NCBI GenBank assembly: GCA_034439915.1
Contig: JAWXBI010000029.1
Coordinates: 1-22,018 of the forward strand
Reading direction: 5' to 3'
DNA from: JADJLQ01 sp034439915
GTDB lineage: Bacteria > Bacteroidota > Bacteroidia > Chitinophagales > Saprospiraceae
Length of the DNA stretch: 22,018 nucleotides
Shown here: positions 1-7,625 of the stretch, piece after piece
Position numbering within the stretch: position 1 is the first letter of the stretch
Layout: every line of letters starts with the position of its first letter
Made by a program: the position numbers and the translations under genes
The notes under the pieces: generated by a model
What the model was told of the DNA's origin: nothing
Databases searched by the model: none
The model's input: only the letters and a program-made list of their open reading frames with translations

Positions 1-408
1 AAGAATAAATTTATACCCTTTGTCTCGCCAATTACATTGATCGCTTTACTTTTTACGATTGTCATTATGTTTATTTTAAAAGGTGAGTTGATTGTTCAGG
101 TGCCGCCTGATGTCATCAGGATCGCTATACCCTTAGTTATCTACTTTGTCATTATGTTTTTGATTAGTTTCTTTTTGGGTAAAAAAATGGGCGCCGATTA
201 TTCTACCAGTACAACCATTGCATTTACCGCTGCCGGTAACAATTTTGAATTGGCGATTGCAGTTGCAATCGGAGTCTTCGGTATCAACAGCGGCCAGGCA
301 TTTGCAGGCGTAATTGGCCCTTTGGTGGAGGTGCCTTCACTAATTGCATTGGTTAACGTAGCCCTCTGGATCCAGAAAAAGTATTATAACACTATTCAAA
401 CGGTTTAA
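1..408 (+). CDS. ACR3-family arsenite efflux transporter, C-terminal part (5' truncated by window edge)
   Basis: The reading frame is open from base 1 (K-N-K-F-I-P-F-V-S-P) and ends at TAA 406-408, so about 135 C-terminal residues are present and the start lies outside the window. ACR3/ArsB-type carriers of the BART superfamily extrude arsenite across the inner membrane, usually beside arsR and arsC. The visible part has several hydrophobic helices and the conserved C-terminal stretch TAAGNNFELAIAVAIGVFG followed by the GPLVEVPSLIALVNVAL segment, which is very typical of ACR3 proteins. The ATG at base 37 is internal, not the start. No other ars gene is visible, so the rest of the operon should lie to the left. 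Family assignment is confident; substrate is inferred from family. Confidence 0.92.
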   Translation, partial: KNKFIPFVSPITLIALLFTIVIMFILKGELIVQVPPDVIRIAIPLVIYFVIMFLISFFLGKKMGADYSTSTTIAFTAAGNNFELAIAVAIGVFGINSGQAFAGVIGPLVEVPSLIALVNVALWIQKKYYNTIQTV

Positions 409-1235
409 ACAATTTGTCTGATCCATTGCATTGCGAAGTGGAGGGTAATTAGAAGTTTAACTTTAAAAACAATTTCTGCCAGGTAGGGTACCATATTTGG
501 GGCTACCTCCTTCGCTGACGACCTTGATATTAATATGTGAAAGATCTTAATTTCCAAACTAAAGTTTGTGATTTTCAGTCCATTACATACATTTAATAAG
601 GCGTATTTCGGATAATTTGTAAAAATATTTTAGATTACAAGAACATTTTTGGCCTATTAGCCGTTGAATATTTAAGTATAAAGGGTAATCTTTGAGTTTA
701 CCAACCCAACTACTGAAAGGGAGTAGTTGGGTTTTTTCTTTTATACCGAAATTGTAGCAAATACCGGTAGAGATAAAACTAAATAAGTATTTTATATGGA
801 TGACATTATATAGAGATGTTATACGATATATTATGGGAGAAATCATAAATAATCGAGGTTTATACCTGCAGTATTGTCCAACTTACTTCCATCCATAAAG
901 CACTCCAATGGATCAGTTTCGAGCGGTTTTGATTTAAGGTGTGATATTAATCAACCCGGATGGGGATACCGGTCCACCAAATTTAGCAAAGGATTAAATA
1001 AATTAATATTGCACTGGTTATCAATTTATTGTGATTGATTTGTCTAGGTTAAGGCATTTAAATCCTCCAGATGACATACTAATCGGCCATAAATATTCAT
1101 TTAAGTTATCAGGAGTCAGTATATTTTTTTTTGCAGTCCGGATCCAATCATCCGTAGACCCTGAAACTGGTTCCTTCTGAGCTTTAGCCTTTGCCAATCT
1201 CTAACTTTTTTTCACTTTTTAAAGTCCTTTCTCAA
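409..1235. other. Long intergenic region without a convincing gene
   Basis: About 830 AT-rich bases separate the arsenite transporter from the small proline-rich ORF. I see one strong rho-independent terminator (703-735), a weak inverted repeat (481-486 with 503-508), and one exact TGAT-N4-ATCA dyad at 942-953. An 87-codon minus-strand frame at 583-846 is antisense to the terminator hairpin, has no recognisable domain and unconvincing composition, and I do not call it. Nothing else here resembles a known gene, RNA or complete insertion sequence. Confidence 0.6.
703..737 (+). terminator. Rho-independent terminator
   Basis: A perfect 12-bp stem pairs AACCCAACTACT (703-714) with AGTAGTTGGGTT (722-733) around a 7-nt loop, and a T-rich run follows on the plus strand. 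The T run is on the plus side only, so it ends rightward transcription, most likely a long 3' UTR of the arsenite transporter transcript or an unrecognised short transcript ending here. Confidence 0.85.
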
Positions 1236-1493
1236 ATGGAAATCCAGATTATTAACCCAAGCCCAAATCCTAACCCAAATCCATCCACATCACCACCCGC
1301 AGAGGCCCCAACTATAATGCCATCACCGCAACCTCCGAATACCAATCCTACCCCGAATACTCCCAACCCAAACCCCACACCCTTAACACCCCAACACCCG
1401 CCTCAGGAAACACCACCGGCTACACCCTCACCTCAGCCGACACCGATAGCCCCTACTGCTGAATTTCAGCGAATACAATACGTTGATTTTTAA
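1236..1493 (+). CDS. Small proline-rich low-complexity protein, hypothetical
   Basis: This is an 85-codon frame starting at ATG 1236 (MEIQIINPSPNP). It is almost wholly made of Pro, Asn, Thr, Ser, Ala and Gln, with repeated PNP, NPTP and PSPQP steps, and ends in FQRIQYVDF. An earlier in-frame ATG at 1191 would add 15 residues, but the composition changes sharply at 1236. There is no signal peptide, membrane segment or known domain. It converges on the baeRF gene, with a hairpin between them. It could be a real small proline-rich polypeptide or a chance open frame in C-rich DNA. Confidence 0.4.
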   Translation: MEIQIINPSPNPNPNPSTSPPAEAPTIMPSPQPPNTNPTPNTPNPNPTPLTPQHPPQETPPATPSPQPTPIAPTAEFQRIQYVDF

Positions 1494-1516
1494 TTTTAGT
1501 GCAAATTTTCAATGTA

Positions 1517-1543
1517 CCTGCACAGACTGAAAAACTGTGCAGG
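1517..1543. terminator. Hairpin between convergent genes, possible bidirectional terminator
   Basis: A perfect 9-bp inverted repeat CCTGCACAG (1517-1525) / CTGTGCAGG (1535-1543) with a 9-nt loop lies between the proline-rich ORF and the 3' end of the baeRF gene. It lacks a clear T run on either side, so a terminator role is plausible from position but not proven. Confidence 0.45.
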
Positions 1544-1554
1544 CTTGGGTATCT

Positions 1555-2658
1555 CTATTGAAGGGTATAATGGGTAATCAATGCAACCCGCCGGTACTTA
1601 ACCAGTTTATCATCCTCCACAAATTCTACCTTGCCGCCATTCATAATCAATTTTTCAATAATATCATCCACGGCATCCTGGATAGGGAATGGGACCTTGT
1701 CTGTGTCTAAGGTGAAAATTTCTTCATCTTCCGGCCCTTGTCCGGCTATCCTCCGGTAGTTTTTTTCCACGGCAAGCAAACGTCCGTTTTTTTCAACCAC
1801 CTGTTTCCAAACCTCCTTTACTCCACAGGCTAATTGTTTTTTGTTTAAGGCTTCTTCCAACTGAGAAATCAATTCTTCTTCCGTCTTTATCCGTATGGCA
1901 TGTATTGCTCTCCCGATCAATGCAATTAACTCCGCAGGACTCGCTTCCTGGTAATTGCCATGGATATAGTCACCAATAACTTGAGTATGGGAACTTAAAA
2001 GTTTATAATGTGCCATGATTTTTTCGCTACCGGTAACCACAACCGGACAAGGGTAGTCTTTTAAAGCAAGGCTAAGCCCTTCATCTGCATTTTTCATGAA
2101 CAAGTGCATGGCCTTATCCTTTCTGTCTGACTTTTCGTAATAAACACTGACATCATGGAGGGAATCATCCATAAATGCTTCAATGTGGGTTGGTACCCCA
2201 ACGTTTATTACTGACAATACTCCATGGTCGTAGAGATAATACCGAATCTCATTTCCACTGAGCAACATAAGGATCAACCGATTCAATATACTTTTATTAT
2301 ACAGCAGGTCACGGATTTCAAAGTTTTTATCAATAATCAGTTTTTCTTGAGGTTTAAAATCAAGATAAACTATTTTGTCAAAAACCGGCGAAAGGAAGAG
2401 TGCCAGACCTGAGTGTCCGTTCTCGGGTTTAAAGTTGTCCACCATTAGCTGCAGTTTCAGGACCAACGGCTTTACCTGTTCAGGAGTATATTTTTCAGTC
2501 AGCGCCTTTTCGATTTCCACGGACTTAGTTTTGAGTTTATAGGCTAATTCCTTGCTATGCCCCAATTTGTTTTCAAAAGGGAAAATAAAGGAAATACTTG
2601 GAGCATACTCTTGTTGATCGAGGAAGTCTTTAAGCTCAGGATAATGTTTGCTGGTCAT
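1555..2658 (-). CDS. Bacterial archaeo-eukaryotic release factor family protein, Balon-like ribosome hibernation factor
   Basis: The 367-aa protein matches in length and layout the baeRF family related to archaeal/eukaryotic aRF1/eRF1. Its best-known member, Balon of Psychrobacter urativorans, binds the ribosomal A site during cold shock and stress and silences translation. The N-terminal third looks like the release-factor N domain. The middle part (around residues 190-260) carries no GGQ tripeptide, so peptide release is not expected. The C-terminal part contains DAVDDIIEKLIMNGGKVEFVEDDKL, which resembles the eRF1 domain 3 'GGKVEFV' strand. The ATG at 2658 lies only 5 nt after a perfect TAGTTTTG -7 box, so the mRNA may be leaderless. 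Upstream dyads have the same layout as those of hsp20. Family is recognised from memory; the hibernation role is inferred from family. Confidence 0.82.
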   Translation of the reverse strand: MTSKHYPELKDFLDQQEYAPSISFIFPFENKLGHSKELAYKLKTKSVEIEKALTEKYTPEQVKPLVLKLQLMVDNFKPENGHSGLALFLSPVFDKIVYLDFKPQEKLIIDKNFEIRDLLYNKSILNRLILMLLSGNEIRYYLYDHGVLSVINVGVPTHIEAFMDDSLHDVSVYYEKSDRKDKAMHLFMKNADEGLSLALKDYPCPVVVTGSEKIMAHYKLLSSHTQVIGDYIHGNYQEASPAELIALIGRAIHAIRIKTEEELISQLEEALNKKQLACGVKEVWKQVVEKNGRLLAVEKNYRRIAGQGPEDEEIFTLDTDKVPFPIQDAVDDIIEKLIMNGGKVEFVEDDKLVKYRRVALITHYTLQ

Positions 2659-2662
2659 TTTC

Positions 2663-2727
2663 CAAAACTAAAGGCATAAACCCGCACCGGAGATGATCAA
2701 AATCATGGTTGACGATGATGCATAACC
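2663..2727 (-). promoter_or_regulatory. Promoter with tandem CRP/FNR-type dyads for the baeRF gene
   Basis: On the minus strand the -7 box TAGTTTTG (2670-2663) matches TAnnTTTG exactly. Twenty-three nt upstream lies an exact TGAT-N4-ATCA dyad (2694-2705, extended arms ATGAT/ATCAT, centre 2699.5). Twenty-two bp farther is a second, half-degenerate copy (2716-2727, TGATGCATAACC). The spacing is identical to that of the hsp20 promoter. The predicted transcription start falls on or next to the start codon, with the strong dyad near -41.5. Confidence 0.55.
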
Positions 2728-2749
2728 AATTAAAAATCGATAAGTCAGT

Positions 2750-4399
2750 TCAAATACCCCGATGTAACAGCTCATCAAATTTTTCGGCCTGATCAAATTC
2801 CAAGACAAACTCTTTAACCATGATGACCAGGTATTTGGATGCATTAAAAATTTCCCGGTTAAAATTGATCAGGGTGGAAAAATCTGCGGCAGTCAGCGTC
2901 AGTTCCATGCCGTCCTTATAAAATTGGCTGAGCGCCAAATGGTACTCCGCCTCCAGGTAACGGGTTTGTGCTAACAATTTTTCGAAAACGGCCTCGTCCT
3001 GCTCTCCCATTAATATCAGGGCCAGGGTGCCGGAAAGCTTATTGACCTCTTTTTTTGTCTTTTGGTATATACCATATTTGATATCATTGGACGAATTGCG
3101 AAGCAGGTCCAGGTCCTGAAAAGAATCTTTAAGTGATTTAACGGCATACATCGCGTCCCGGACAGCTTCCATCAATTGGGAAATACGGGTTTGTTTTTCC
3201 GGGTCGTTATTCAGTTTTTGCAGAGATAAAGCGTAATTACGGATATCCCCGTGTAATAATTTAATGTGTGCATACAACCGGACCCTATCTATATCTTTCA
3301 GCTTTTTAGGGACTTTCCAGCCTCCGAAATCAGACAGTTCAAATGACTTCCTCGAAAAATACAACGCAATCATCAGGAATCGAAGGGTCTCCTGATCCAG
3401 GGCATTATGGGCATATTCACCTTCGTTTACTTTTACCTTATGGATGATATCGGTTTCCTCATCTTCTTTAAAAGCATGGTGGTCCAGCCAATTTCCAAAT
3501 TTTGACAAGATGGGTAAAAAAAGTAAAATACAAGCCAGGTTGATCAGGGACTGATACATGACTAAAGCAATCAAATTGTCTTCGATGACCATCCCGGACT
3601 TGATCAGGTGATATGAAGGTTGGATTAAGGCAAAAGCAAGTACCGTGATAACCCCATTAAAAACAAGATTGGCGAGGGCAACCTTTTTCTTGATCGCAGG
3701 CCCACCCACAGCAGCCAGTCCAAGTTTCAACGAAGTACCCACTTCCGACCCGAGTACTATAGCCATTGCGGCAATCAGGGTAATTCCATCTGCATTGAGC
3801 GCACTCAGGGTCAGCGCAATAGTTACCGAACTTGATTGGGTCAGCGAGGTAGCCACCAAACCAAAACCAAGAAAGACGATTAAGCGATATTGGCTGAGAA
3901 AACTAAAATCATAGGTCTGTAAAGAACCGGCAACACTGGTTTTTATAAACTCAAGCCCAAAGAATAAAAATCCCATTCCAAACAACAACTTGCTCCAATG
4001 CATGATCTTATTGGCTCTGGAATAAAATAAAACGATGAACCCAAAAAAACAAATCAGGGGAAGGGATAAGATATCGAGATTGATTTTAAATCCTACGGTA
4101 GCAATGATCCAATTACTCACGGTAGATCCCAAATTGTTGCCCAATATAACCGCCAGGGCCTGATGCATTTTTAACACCCCCGTGCCCACAAAAGAAAGTA
4201 CCAGGAAATTTACAAGGCTGCTGCTTTGCAGGAGGGCAGTCAACAAGGTGCCCCCCAAAATGGCCTTCAAGGGGTGATTGGTTTGTTTTTTGAGGAACAA
4301 CTTAAAAGCCCTCCCCGTCATGGAACCAATCCCTTCTTCAATATAACGAAACCCTAATAGGAAAAAAACTACACCGGATAAGAGTTGTAATACGATCAT
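2750..4399 (-). CDS. Na/Pi cotransporter family protein with C-terminal PhoU-like domain
   Basis: The 549-aa membrane protein belongs to the NptA/YjbB-type Na+/phosphate cotransporter family. Residues 1-300 hold about eight to nine hydrophobic helices and the two inverted repeats typical of the family, each with a QSSS signature (residues 58-61 and 188-191) and a following GxxxGS/T stretch (LGNNLGSTVSN, LGSEVGTSLKL). Residues 330-549 are soluble and helical and resemble PhoU, which in this family is thought to tune transport. The ATG at 4399 starts just before TM1 and is the only reasonable start. It is transcribed toward the baeRF gene with a 91-bp gap that carries the latter's own promoter. 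A one-off -7 box (TTATTTTG at 4429-4422) lies upstream, with no dyad at the shared spacing. Confidence 0.88.
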   Translation of the reverse strand: MIVLQLLSGVVFFLLGFRYIEEGIGSMTGRAFKLFLKKQTNHPLKAILGGTLLTALLQSSSLVNFLVLSFVGTGVLKMHQALAVILGNNLGSTVSNWIIATVGFKINLDILSLPLICFFGFIVLFYSRANKIMHWSKLLFGMGFLFFGLEFIKTSVAGSLQTYDFSFLSQYRLIVFLGFGLVATSLTQSSSVTIALTLSALNADGITLIAAMAIVLGSEVGTSLKLGLAAVGGPAIKKKVALANLVFNGVITVLAFALIQPSYHLIKSGMVIEDNLIALVMYQSLINLACILLFLPILSKFGNWLDHHAFKEDEETDIIHKVKVNEGEYAHNALDQETLRFLMIALYFSRKSFELSDFGGWKVPKKLKDIDRVRLYAHIKLLHGDIRNYALSLQKLNNDPEKQTRISQLMEAVRDAMYAVKSLKDSFQDLDLLRNSSNDIKYGIYQKTKKEVNKLSGTLALILMGEQDEAVFEKLLAQTRYLEAEYHLALSQFYKDGMELTLTAADFSTLINFNREIFNASKYLVIMVKEFVLEFDQAEKFDELLHRGI

Positions 4400-4574
4400 G
4401 GCGATATGCTCGGAACAATTGCAAAATAAGCAAGTAATGAAATATTTTTTAGTTTACACCCTATCTATCAATTTCGCCGATGTTGGAATTCAATGTAATT
4501 TTTAAAGTATGAACGTTTAAAAAGCAGTCCCATCCAACATCCCTATGGATCCATTGGATCTTCAGTCGGTCATT

Positions 4575-4979
4575 TCATATGAGTTGTTCTGAACCAGGTT
4601 GAATTTTGTGCAAGAATGCCATTAGAATCAAAACCAGCCCCAAACTAAGGTAAAAGACCTGCAACCAATCAAAAGTGCGGATAAGCAGATATTGGACCAC
4701 AATCCACCCACAAATGCATAGTCCTGCAAAAAAGGTTGTCCGGTCTGACCATTTGTAATCAAAGGCCAACGATAAGGCACCCACCAAATTACTACCCCCC
4801 ACCACCAGGGCCAATACCAGCCCGGGGATCAGGAAATTGTCAAAAAAACTGTGTTCCAGCAGGTTAACAGACATTTGGAAAAAGTGACCATCCGGATAAA
4901 AAAACAGGACAATCCCCGATAAAATGGCAGTCACTGCTGTGAAACCCATGAGGATTAAGCCAAGTATTTTAGCATTCAT
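4575..4979 (-). CDS. Small four-helix membrane protein, hypothetical
   Basis: From ATG 4979 the product is 134 aa, with about four hydrophobic segments: MNAKILGLILMGFTAV at the N terminus, FLIPGLVLALVVGG in the middle, then two more near the C terminus. It resembles small uncharacterised bacterial membrane proteins with a FLIPGLxL segment. An in-frame ATG at 5063 would add 28 charged residues, but it sits only 26 bp from the divergent frame and upstream of the transcription start predicted from the GAACTTTG box at 5020-5013, so I prefer 4979. The 5' region carries the tandem dyad module seen at the stress genes, which suggests a stress-related role. No specific function can be given. Confidence 0.65.
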   Translation of the reverse strand: MNAKILGLILMGFTAVTAILSGIVLFFYPDGHFFQMSVNLLEHSFFDNFLIPGLVLALVVGGSNLVGALSLAFDYKWSDRTTFFAGLCICGWIVVQYLLIRTFDWLQVFYLSLGLVLILMAFLHKIQPGSEQLI

Positions 4980-5012
4980 TTCAATCAATTTATTTATCAG
5001 TTTCCGCAGTAT

Positions 5013-5077
5013 CAAAGTTCGATCTGGAGTTACCTTAAGCCTATGAAATTTCGCAGACTCCAACCTGATGGGTATCA
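5013..5077 (-). promoter_or_regulatory. Candidate promoter with CRP/FNR-type dyad for the small membrane protein gene
   Basis: The minus-strand box GAACTTTG (5020-5013) differs from TAnnTTTG by one base. An exact palindrome CTGAT-GGGT-ATCAG (core 5066-5077, centre 5071.5) lies 58.5 bp from the box end, the same as the distal dyads of hsp20 and usp1. The proximal slot (5044-5055) reads TGAAATTTCGCA, a partial match. The dyad also lies before the divergent phospholipase D gene, but I find no -7 box at the shared spacing on that side. Confidence 0.4.
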
Positions 5078-5101
5078 GTATTTTGATTTTTGAACCAGCA
5101 A

Positions 5102-6331
5102 ATGATCAACTGTGGCGGCAGATCCCTATTTTTATGCAACTTCATGGACAACCCTACTGATCAAATATCCTATAAAGATTCATTTTCCAGTAATAACAGG
5201 GTCCGGCTAGTCCGCGGAGGTAAGCCCTATTTTGATTTGCTGATAGAGTTGATTGCCCGAGCAAGGAATACCCTCCACCTTCAATATTATATATTTGATG
5301 CCGATGAAACCGGAAAACTGATCATACAACACCTGATATCAGCGGCTCACAGAGGAGTGCGTATCTATATCCTGGTCGATGGGTATGCCTCTCAAAAACT
5401 ACCTAAAGAGACCATCATCCATCTTAAACAAGAGGGGATCCATTTCAGGTTTTTCGAAGCATTGGTAAAAAGCAAATACTTCTATTTTGGACGCCGTCTG
5501 CACCATAAAGTTTTTATCATGGATACCCGGGAGGTGATTATCGGTGGGTTGAATATCAGTGACAAGTACAATGACCTTCCCGGTAAACCGGCCTGGTTGG
5601 ATTTTGCCCTCTGGGTTGAAGGGGAGGTTGCCAAAGAGATCTGCCTATTGTGCTGGAAATCCTGGTTTGCTTTTTATCAGCCTACCGGACATCCGCCGTG
5701 TGACCTCAAATGGGTGACCCCACCAATGCCGCCCGATCAATGCAGTGCAGTGAGTATGCGGAGAAACGATTGGGTACGCAGTAAAAATCAGATTGCCAAA
5801 ACGTATGCGGAAATGTTTAAAACCGCTAAAAAAGAAATCACTGTCCTCAGCAGTTATTTTTTACCCGGCACCAATGTTCGTAAATTGATGACTAAAGCTA
5901 CTCAACGTGGGGTAAAAATCAGGGTGATAGCCGCAGGCAATTCCGATATCACCATCATTAAATATGCTGAACGCTGGCTCTACGATTGGATGCTGCGAAA
6001 TAAAATTGAATTATATGAATATCAAAAAAATATACTGCACGGTAAATTAGGTTGCTGCGACCTTGAATGGTTTACGCTGGGTTCCTATAACATCAACGAC
6101 CTCAGCGCCTATGCCAGCATCGAACTAAACCTGGTAGTCGTCAATCCCGGTTTGACCAAAGAAATAAATCAACTATTGAACACGCTGATTGAGGAAGATT
6201 GTGTCCGGATTACTAAGGAAACACTGAAGAACACCAATAATTTATTTATTCAATTCATGCGATGGGCTGCGTACAAGCTCAGCCGGATCGTTTTTTATTT
6301 ATTTACTTTTTATTTTATTCAGAAAAAATAA
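5102..6331 (+). CDS. Phospholipase D-like protein, cardiolipin synthase type
   Basis: The protein is 409 aa from the first ATG. Two HKD catalytic motifs (HxKxxxxD) are present and intact: HHKVFIMD at about residues 134-141, followed by GGLNISDKYN, and HGKLGCCD at about 313-320, followed by GSYNIND. Two HKD motifs in one chain are the signature of phospholipase D enzymes, and the layout fits bacterial cardiolipin synthases of the short ClsB-like type, which lack the N-terminal transmembrane pair of ClsA. A hydrophobic C-terminal tail (FYLFTFYFIQ) could touch the membrane. The start is uncertain: TTG 5090, ATG 5102 and ATG 5144 are in frame, and the conserved domain begins only about residue 32. 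It ends 11 bp from the convergent YdjM-type gene. Lipid substrate is inferred. Confidence 0.85.
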   Translation: MINCGGRSLFLCNFMDNPTDQISYKDSFSSNNRVRLVRGGKPYFDLLIELIARARNTLHLQYYIFDADETGKLIIQHLISAAHRGVRIYILVDGYASQKLPKETIIHLKQEGIHFRFFEALVKSKYFYFGRRLHHKVFIMDTREVIIGGLNISDKYNDLPGKPAWLDFALWVEGEVAKEICLLCWKSWFAFYQPTGHPPCDLKWVTPPMPPDQCSAVSMRRNDWVRSKNQIAKTYAEMFKTAKKEITVLSSYFLPGTNVRKLMTKATQRGVKIRVIAAGNSDITIIKYAERWLYDWMLRNKIELYEYQKNILHGKLGCCDLEWFTLGSYNINDLSAYASIELNLVVVNPGLTKEINQLLNTLIEEDCVRITKETLKNTNNLFIQFMRWAAYKLSRIVFYLFTFYFIQKK

Positions 6332-6342
6332 GGCGTTCGAAT

Positions 6343-7353
6343 TCAATCGCGGAATATCCGCCGGATGAAGTCTTTAAAAACCTGCCAATTCCAGCTTTTA
6401 AATCTTCCTCTTTGCACGACCAGGTTATTCCAGCCTGGTTGATGGAGAAAATAATGAAAAACAAATTTTTCTTTAGGATCTTGCCAGCCAATGATCTGTC
6501 CAAAACGGAGATCATTAAACACCAGGGTGTCGCCCCATTTTTCGACCGTATAAAAACCCTGTGAAAACTGTTTTAGTTGGATCAGTTCCTTTTCTTCATC
6601 CATATCCTGCAATAATGAATCGTTTCTGGGGAAATATTGAAATTCGGTAGACGGTTGATCTTCAAACACGGAGCGGAAACCTACATGAAAACCCTGATCA
6701 TTGCCTGCAACAATAAACCAAAGCCAGTTTTGCAAAGGAGCAGGGGTGGTGAAATACTGCGTGTAGGCGATTTTTTTATCCGCCAGGATAGACCTGACCT
6801 TAGTGTCGATATAATATTTATTACCCAGGCAATATATTAAATACAAAGCACTCAACCCTAAACCCCATTGCCAGCAAATTTTTACATAACGGCTCCTTTT
6901 GGGCAGGTAAATCATAGCTATAATAGCCAGCGCCGGTGGAATGGAAAAAAACGGATCAGCAACATAAATGGAGTTAAAACTCATCCGGTCATGACTAAAG
7001 GGTTCCCACCACCCCACTCCATAATTGTTAAATGCATCGATGAAAATATGGGCAAGAATGACGACACCAAAAAACAAACTCCATTTCAGAAAACTGATAT
7101 TGTGCGGACGATGCCAACGCTCCGCAAAATATGCCATCACCGGAGTAATCATCAGGGCAAATAAAATAGAATGGGTAAATCCACGGTGGGCGATCAAATC
7201 ACCGGGTGTGTCCAGGAAAAAAGATCCGATAAAATCGATGTCCGGTGCACTCTGCGCGACGGCTCCCCATATCATAGCCTTTCTGCCCAATTTATTACCG
7301 GCAAAGGCCTCTCCCATACAAGCCCCTAAGGCCAAATGTGTTAATGAATCCAC
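6343..7353 (-). CDS. YdjM/YfhO-type membrane-bound metal-dependent hydrolase (DUF457)
   Basis: The 336-aa protein opens with MDSLTHLALGA, the hallmark N terminus of the YdjM family (PF04307), read from a GTG start at 7353. Candidate metal ligands of the family are visible: His6, Asp38 and Asp40 (APDID), His56 and His61 (AHRGFTHS), and His101/Asp105 (AHIFIDAF). Hydrophobic helices run through about residue 185, and a soluble C-terminal domain follows. Family members are inner-membrane proteins annotated as hydrolases; the physiological substrate is unknown. The gene converges on the phospholipase D gene with 11 bp between stop codons and no clear hairpin, so the two transcripts may overlap. 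I see no dyad module upstream of its start. Confidence 0.85.
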   Translation of the reverse strand: MDSLTHLALGACMGEAFAGNKLGRKAMIWGAVAQSAPDIDFIGSFFLDTPGDLIAHRGFTHSILFALMITPVMAYFAERWHRPHNISFLKWSLFFGVVILAHIFIDAFNNYGVGWWEPFSHDRMSFNSIYVADPFFSIPPALAIIAMIYLPKRSRYVKICWQWGLGLSALYLIYCLGNKYYIDTKVRSILADKKIAYTQYFTTPAPLQNWLWFIVAGNDQGFHVGFRSVFEDQPSTEFQYFPRNDSLLQDMDEEKELIQLKQFSQGFYTVEKWGDTLVFNDLRFGQIIGWQDPKEKFVFHYFLHQPGWNNLVVQRGRFKSWNWQVFKDFIRRIFRD

Positions 7354-7540
7354 TTAACGTTTTTCAATTTCTATTTCTAATGATTTACCGACCCAAGTTA
7401 AGCTATCTGCCCGTACTCCGGTATGCGGATTCATCGTGTGCATAAAAAATGAACCTATAAACCGGCTTTAGACTTTTTCCTGAGCTGCCAAAACAGGATT
7501 TCTACCGTCGCTATATAATTTAATTCCTCCGACAAATCCC

Positions 7541-7605
7541 TGATTCCAATCAGGACGTCAACTGCCTTTGGTCATTACGTATAGAATTTCCGGATAATAT
7601 TTTGC
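7541..7605 (+). promoter_or_regulatory. Candidate promoter with tandem CRP/FNR-type dyads for the DUF2267 gene
   Basis: A perfect palindrome CCTGATT-CC-AATCAGG (7539-7554) contains TGAT-N4-ATCA at 7541-7552. Exactly 22 bp downstream lies TGCCTTTGGTCA (7563-7574), a five-of-six match to TGA-N6-TCA. Twenty-three nt after that begins TATTTTGC (7598-7605), in which TA is in register but TTTG comes one base early, so the -7 box is imperfect. The implied leader before ATG 7626 is about 16 nt. Confidence 0.42.
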
Positions 7606-7625
7606 AACTCAAAATTAAATCAATA

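Noticed and set aside
481..508. AGGTAG/CTACCT hairpin after the arsenite transporter
   Set aside because: Only 6 bp with a 16-nt loop and no T run; too weak to call a terminator.
583..846. 87-codon minus-strand open frame in the long intergenic region
   Set aside because: It runs antisense through the terminator hairpin, has no domain or conserved pattern, and its Ile/Tyr/Cys-rich composition is that of translated AT-rich noncoding DNA.
960..1000. Possible remnant of an insertion sequence
   Set aside because: A short stretch reads like a C-terminal protein fragment on the minus strand (FGGPVSPSGLINITP), but there are no inverted ends, no target duplication and no longer frame, so I cannot support a mobile element.
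4400..4490. Stress module upstream of the Na/Pi cotransporter
   Set aside because: A one-off -7 box is present, but the sequences at both dyad positions do not match.
6868..7357. Plus-strand open frames of about 100 codons opposite the YdjM-type gene
   Set aside because: They are shadows of a well-supported membrane protein with a conserved N terminus on the other strand.
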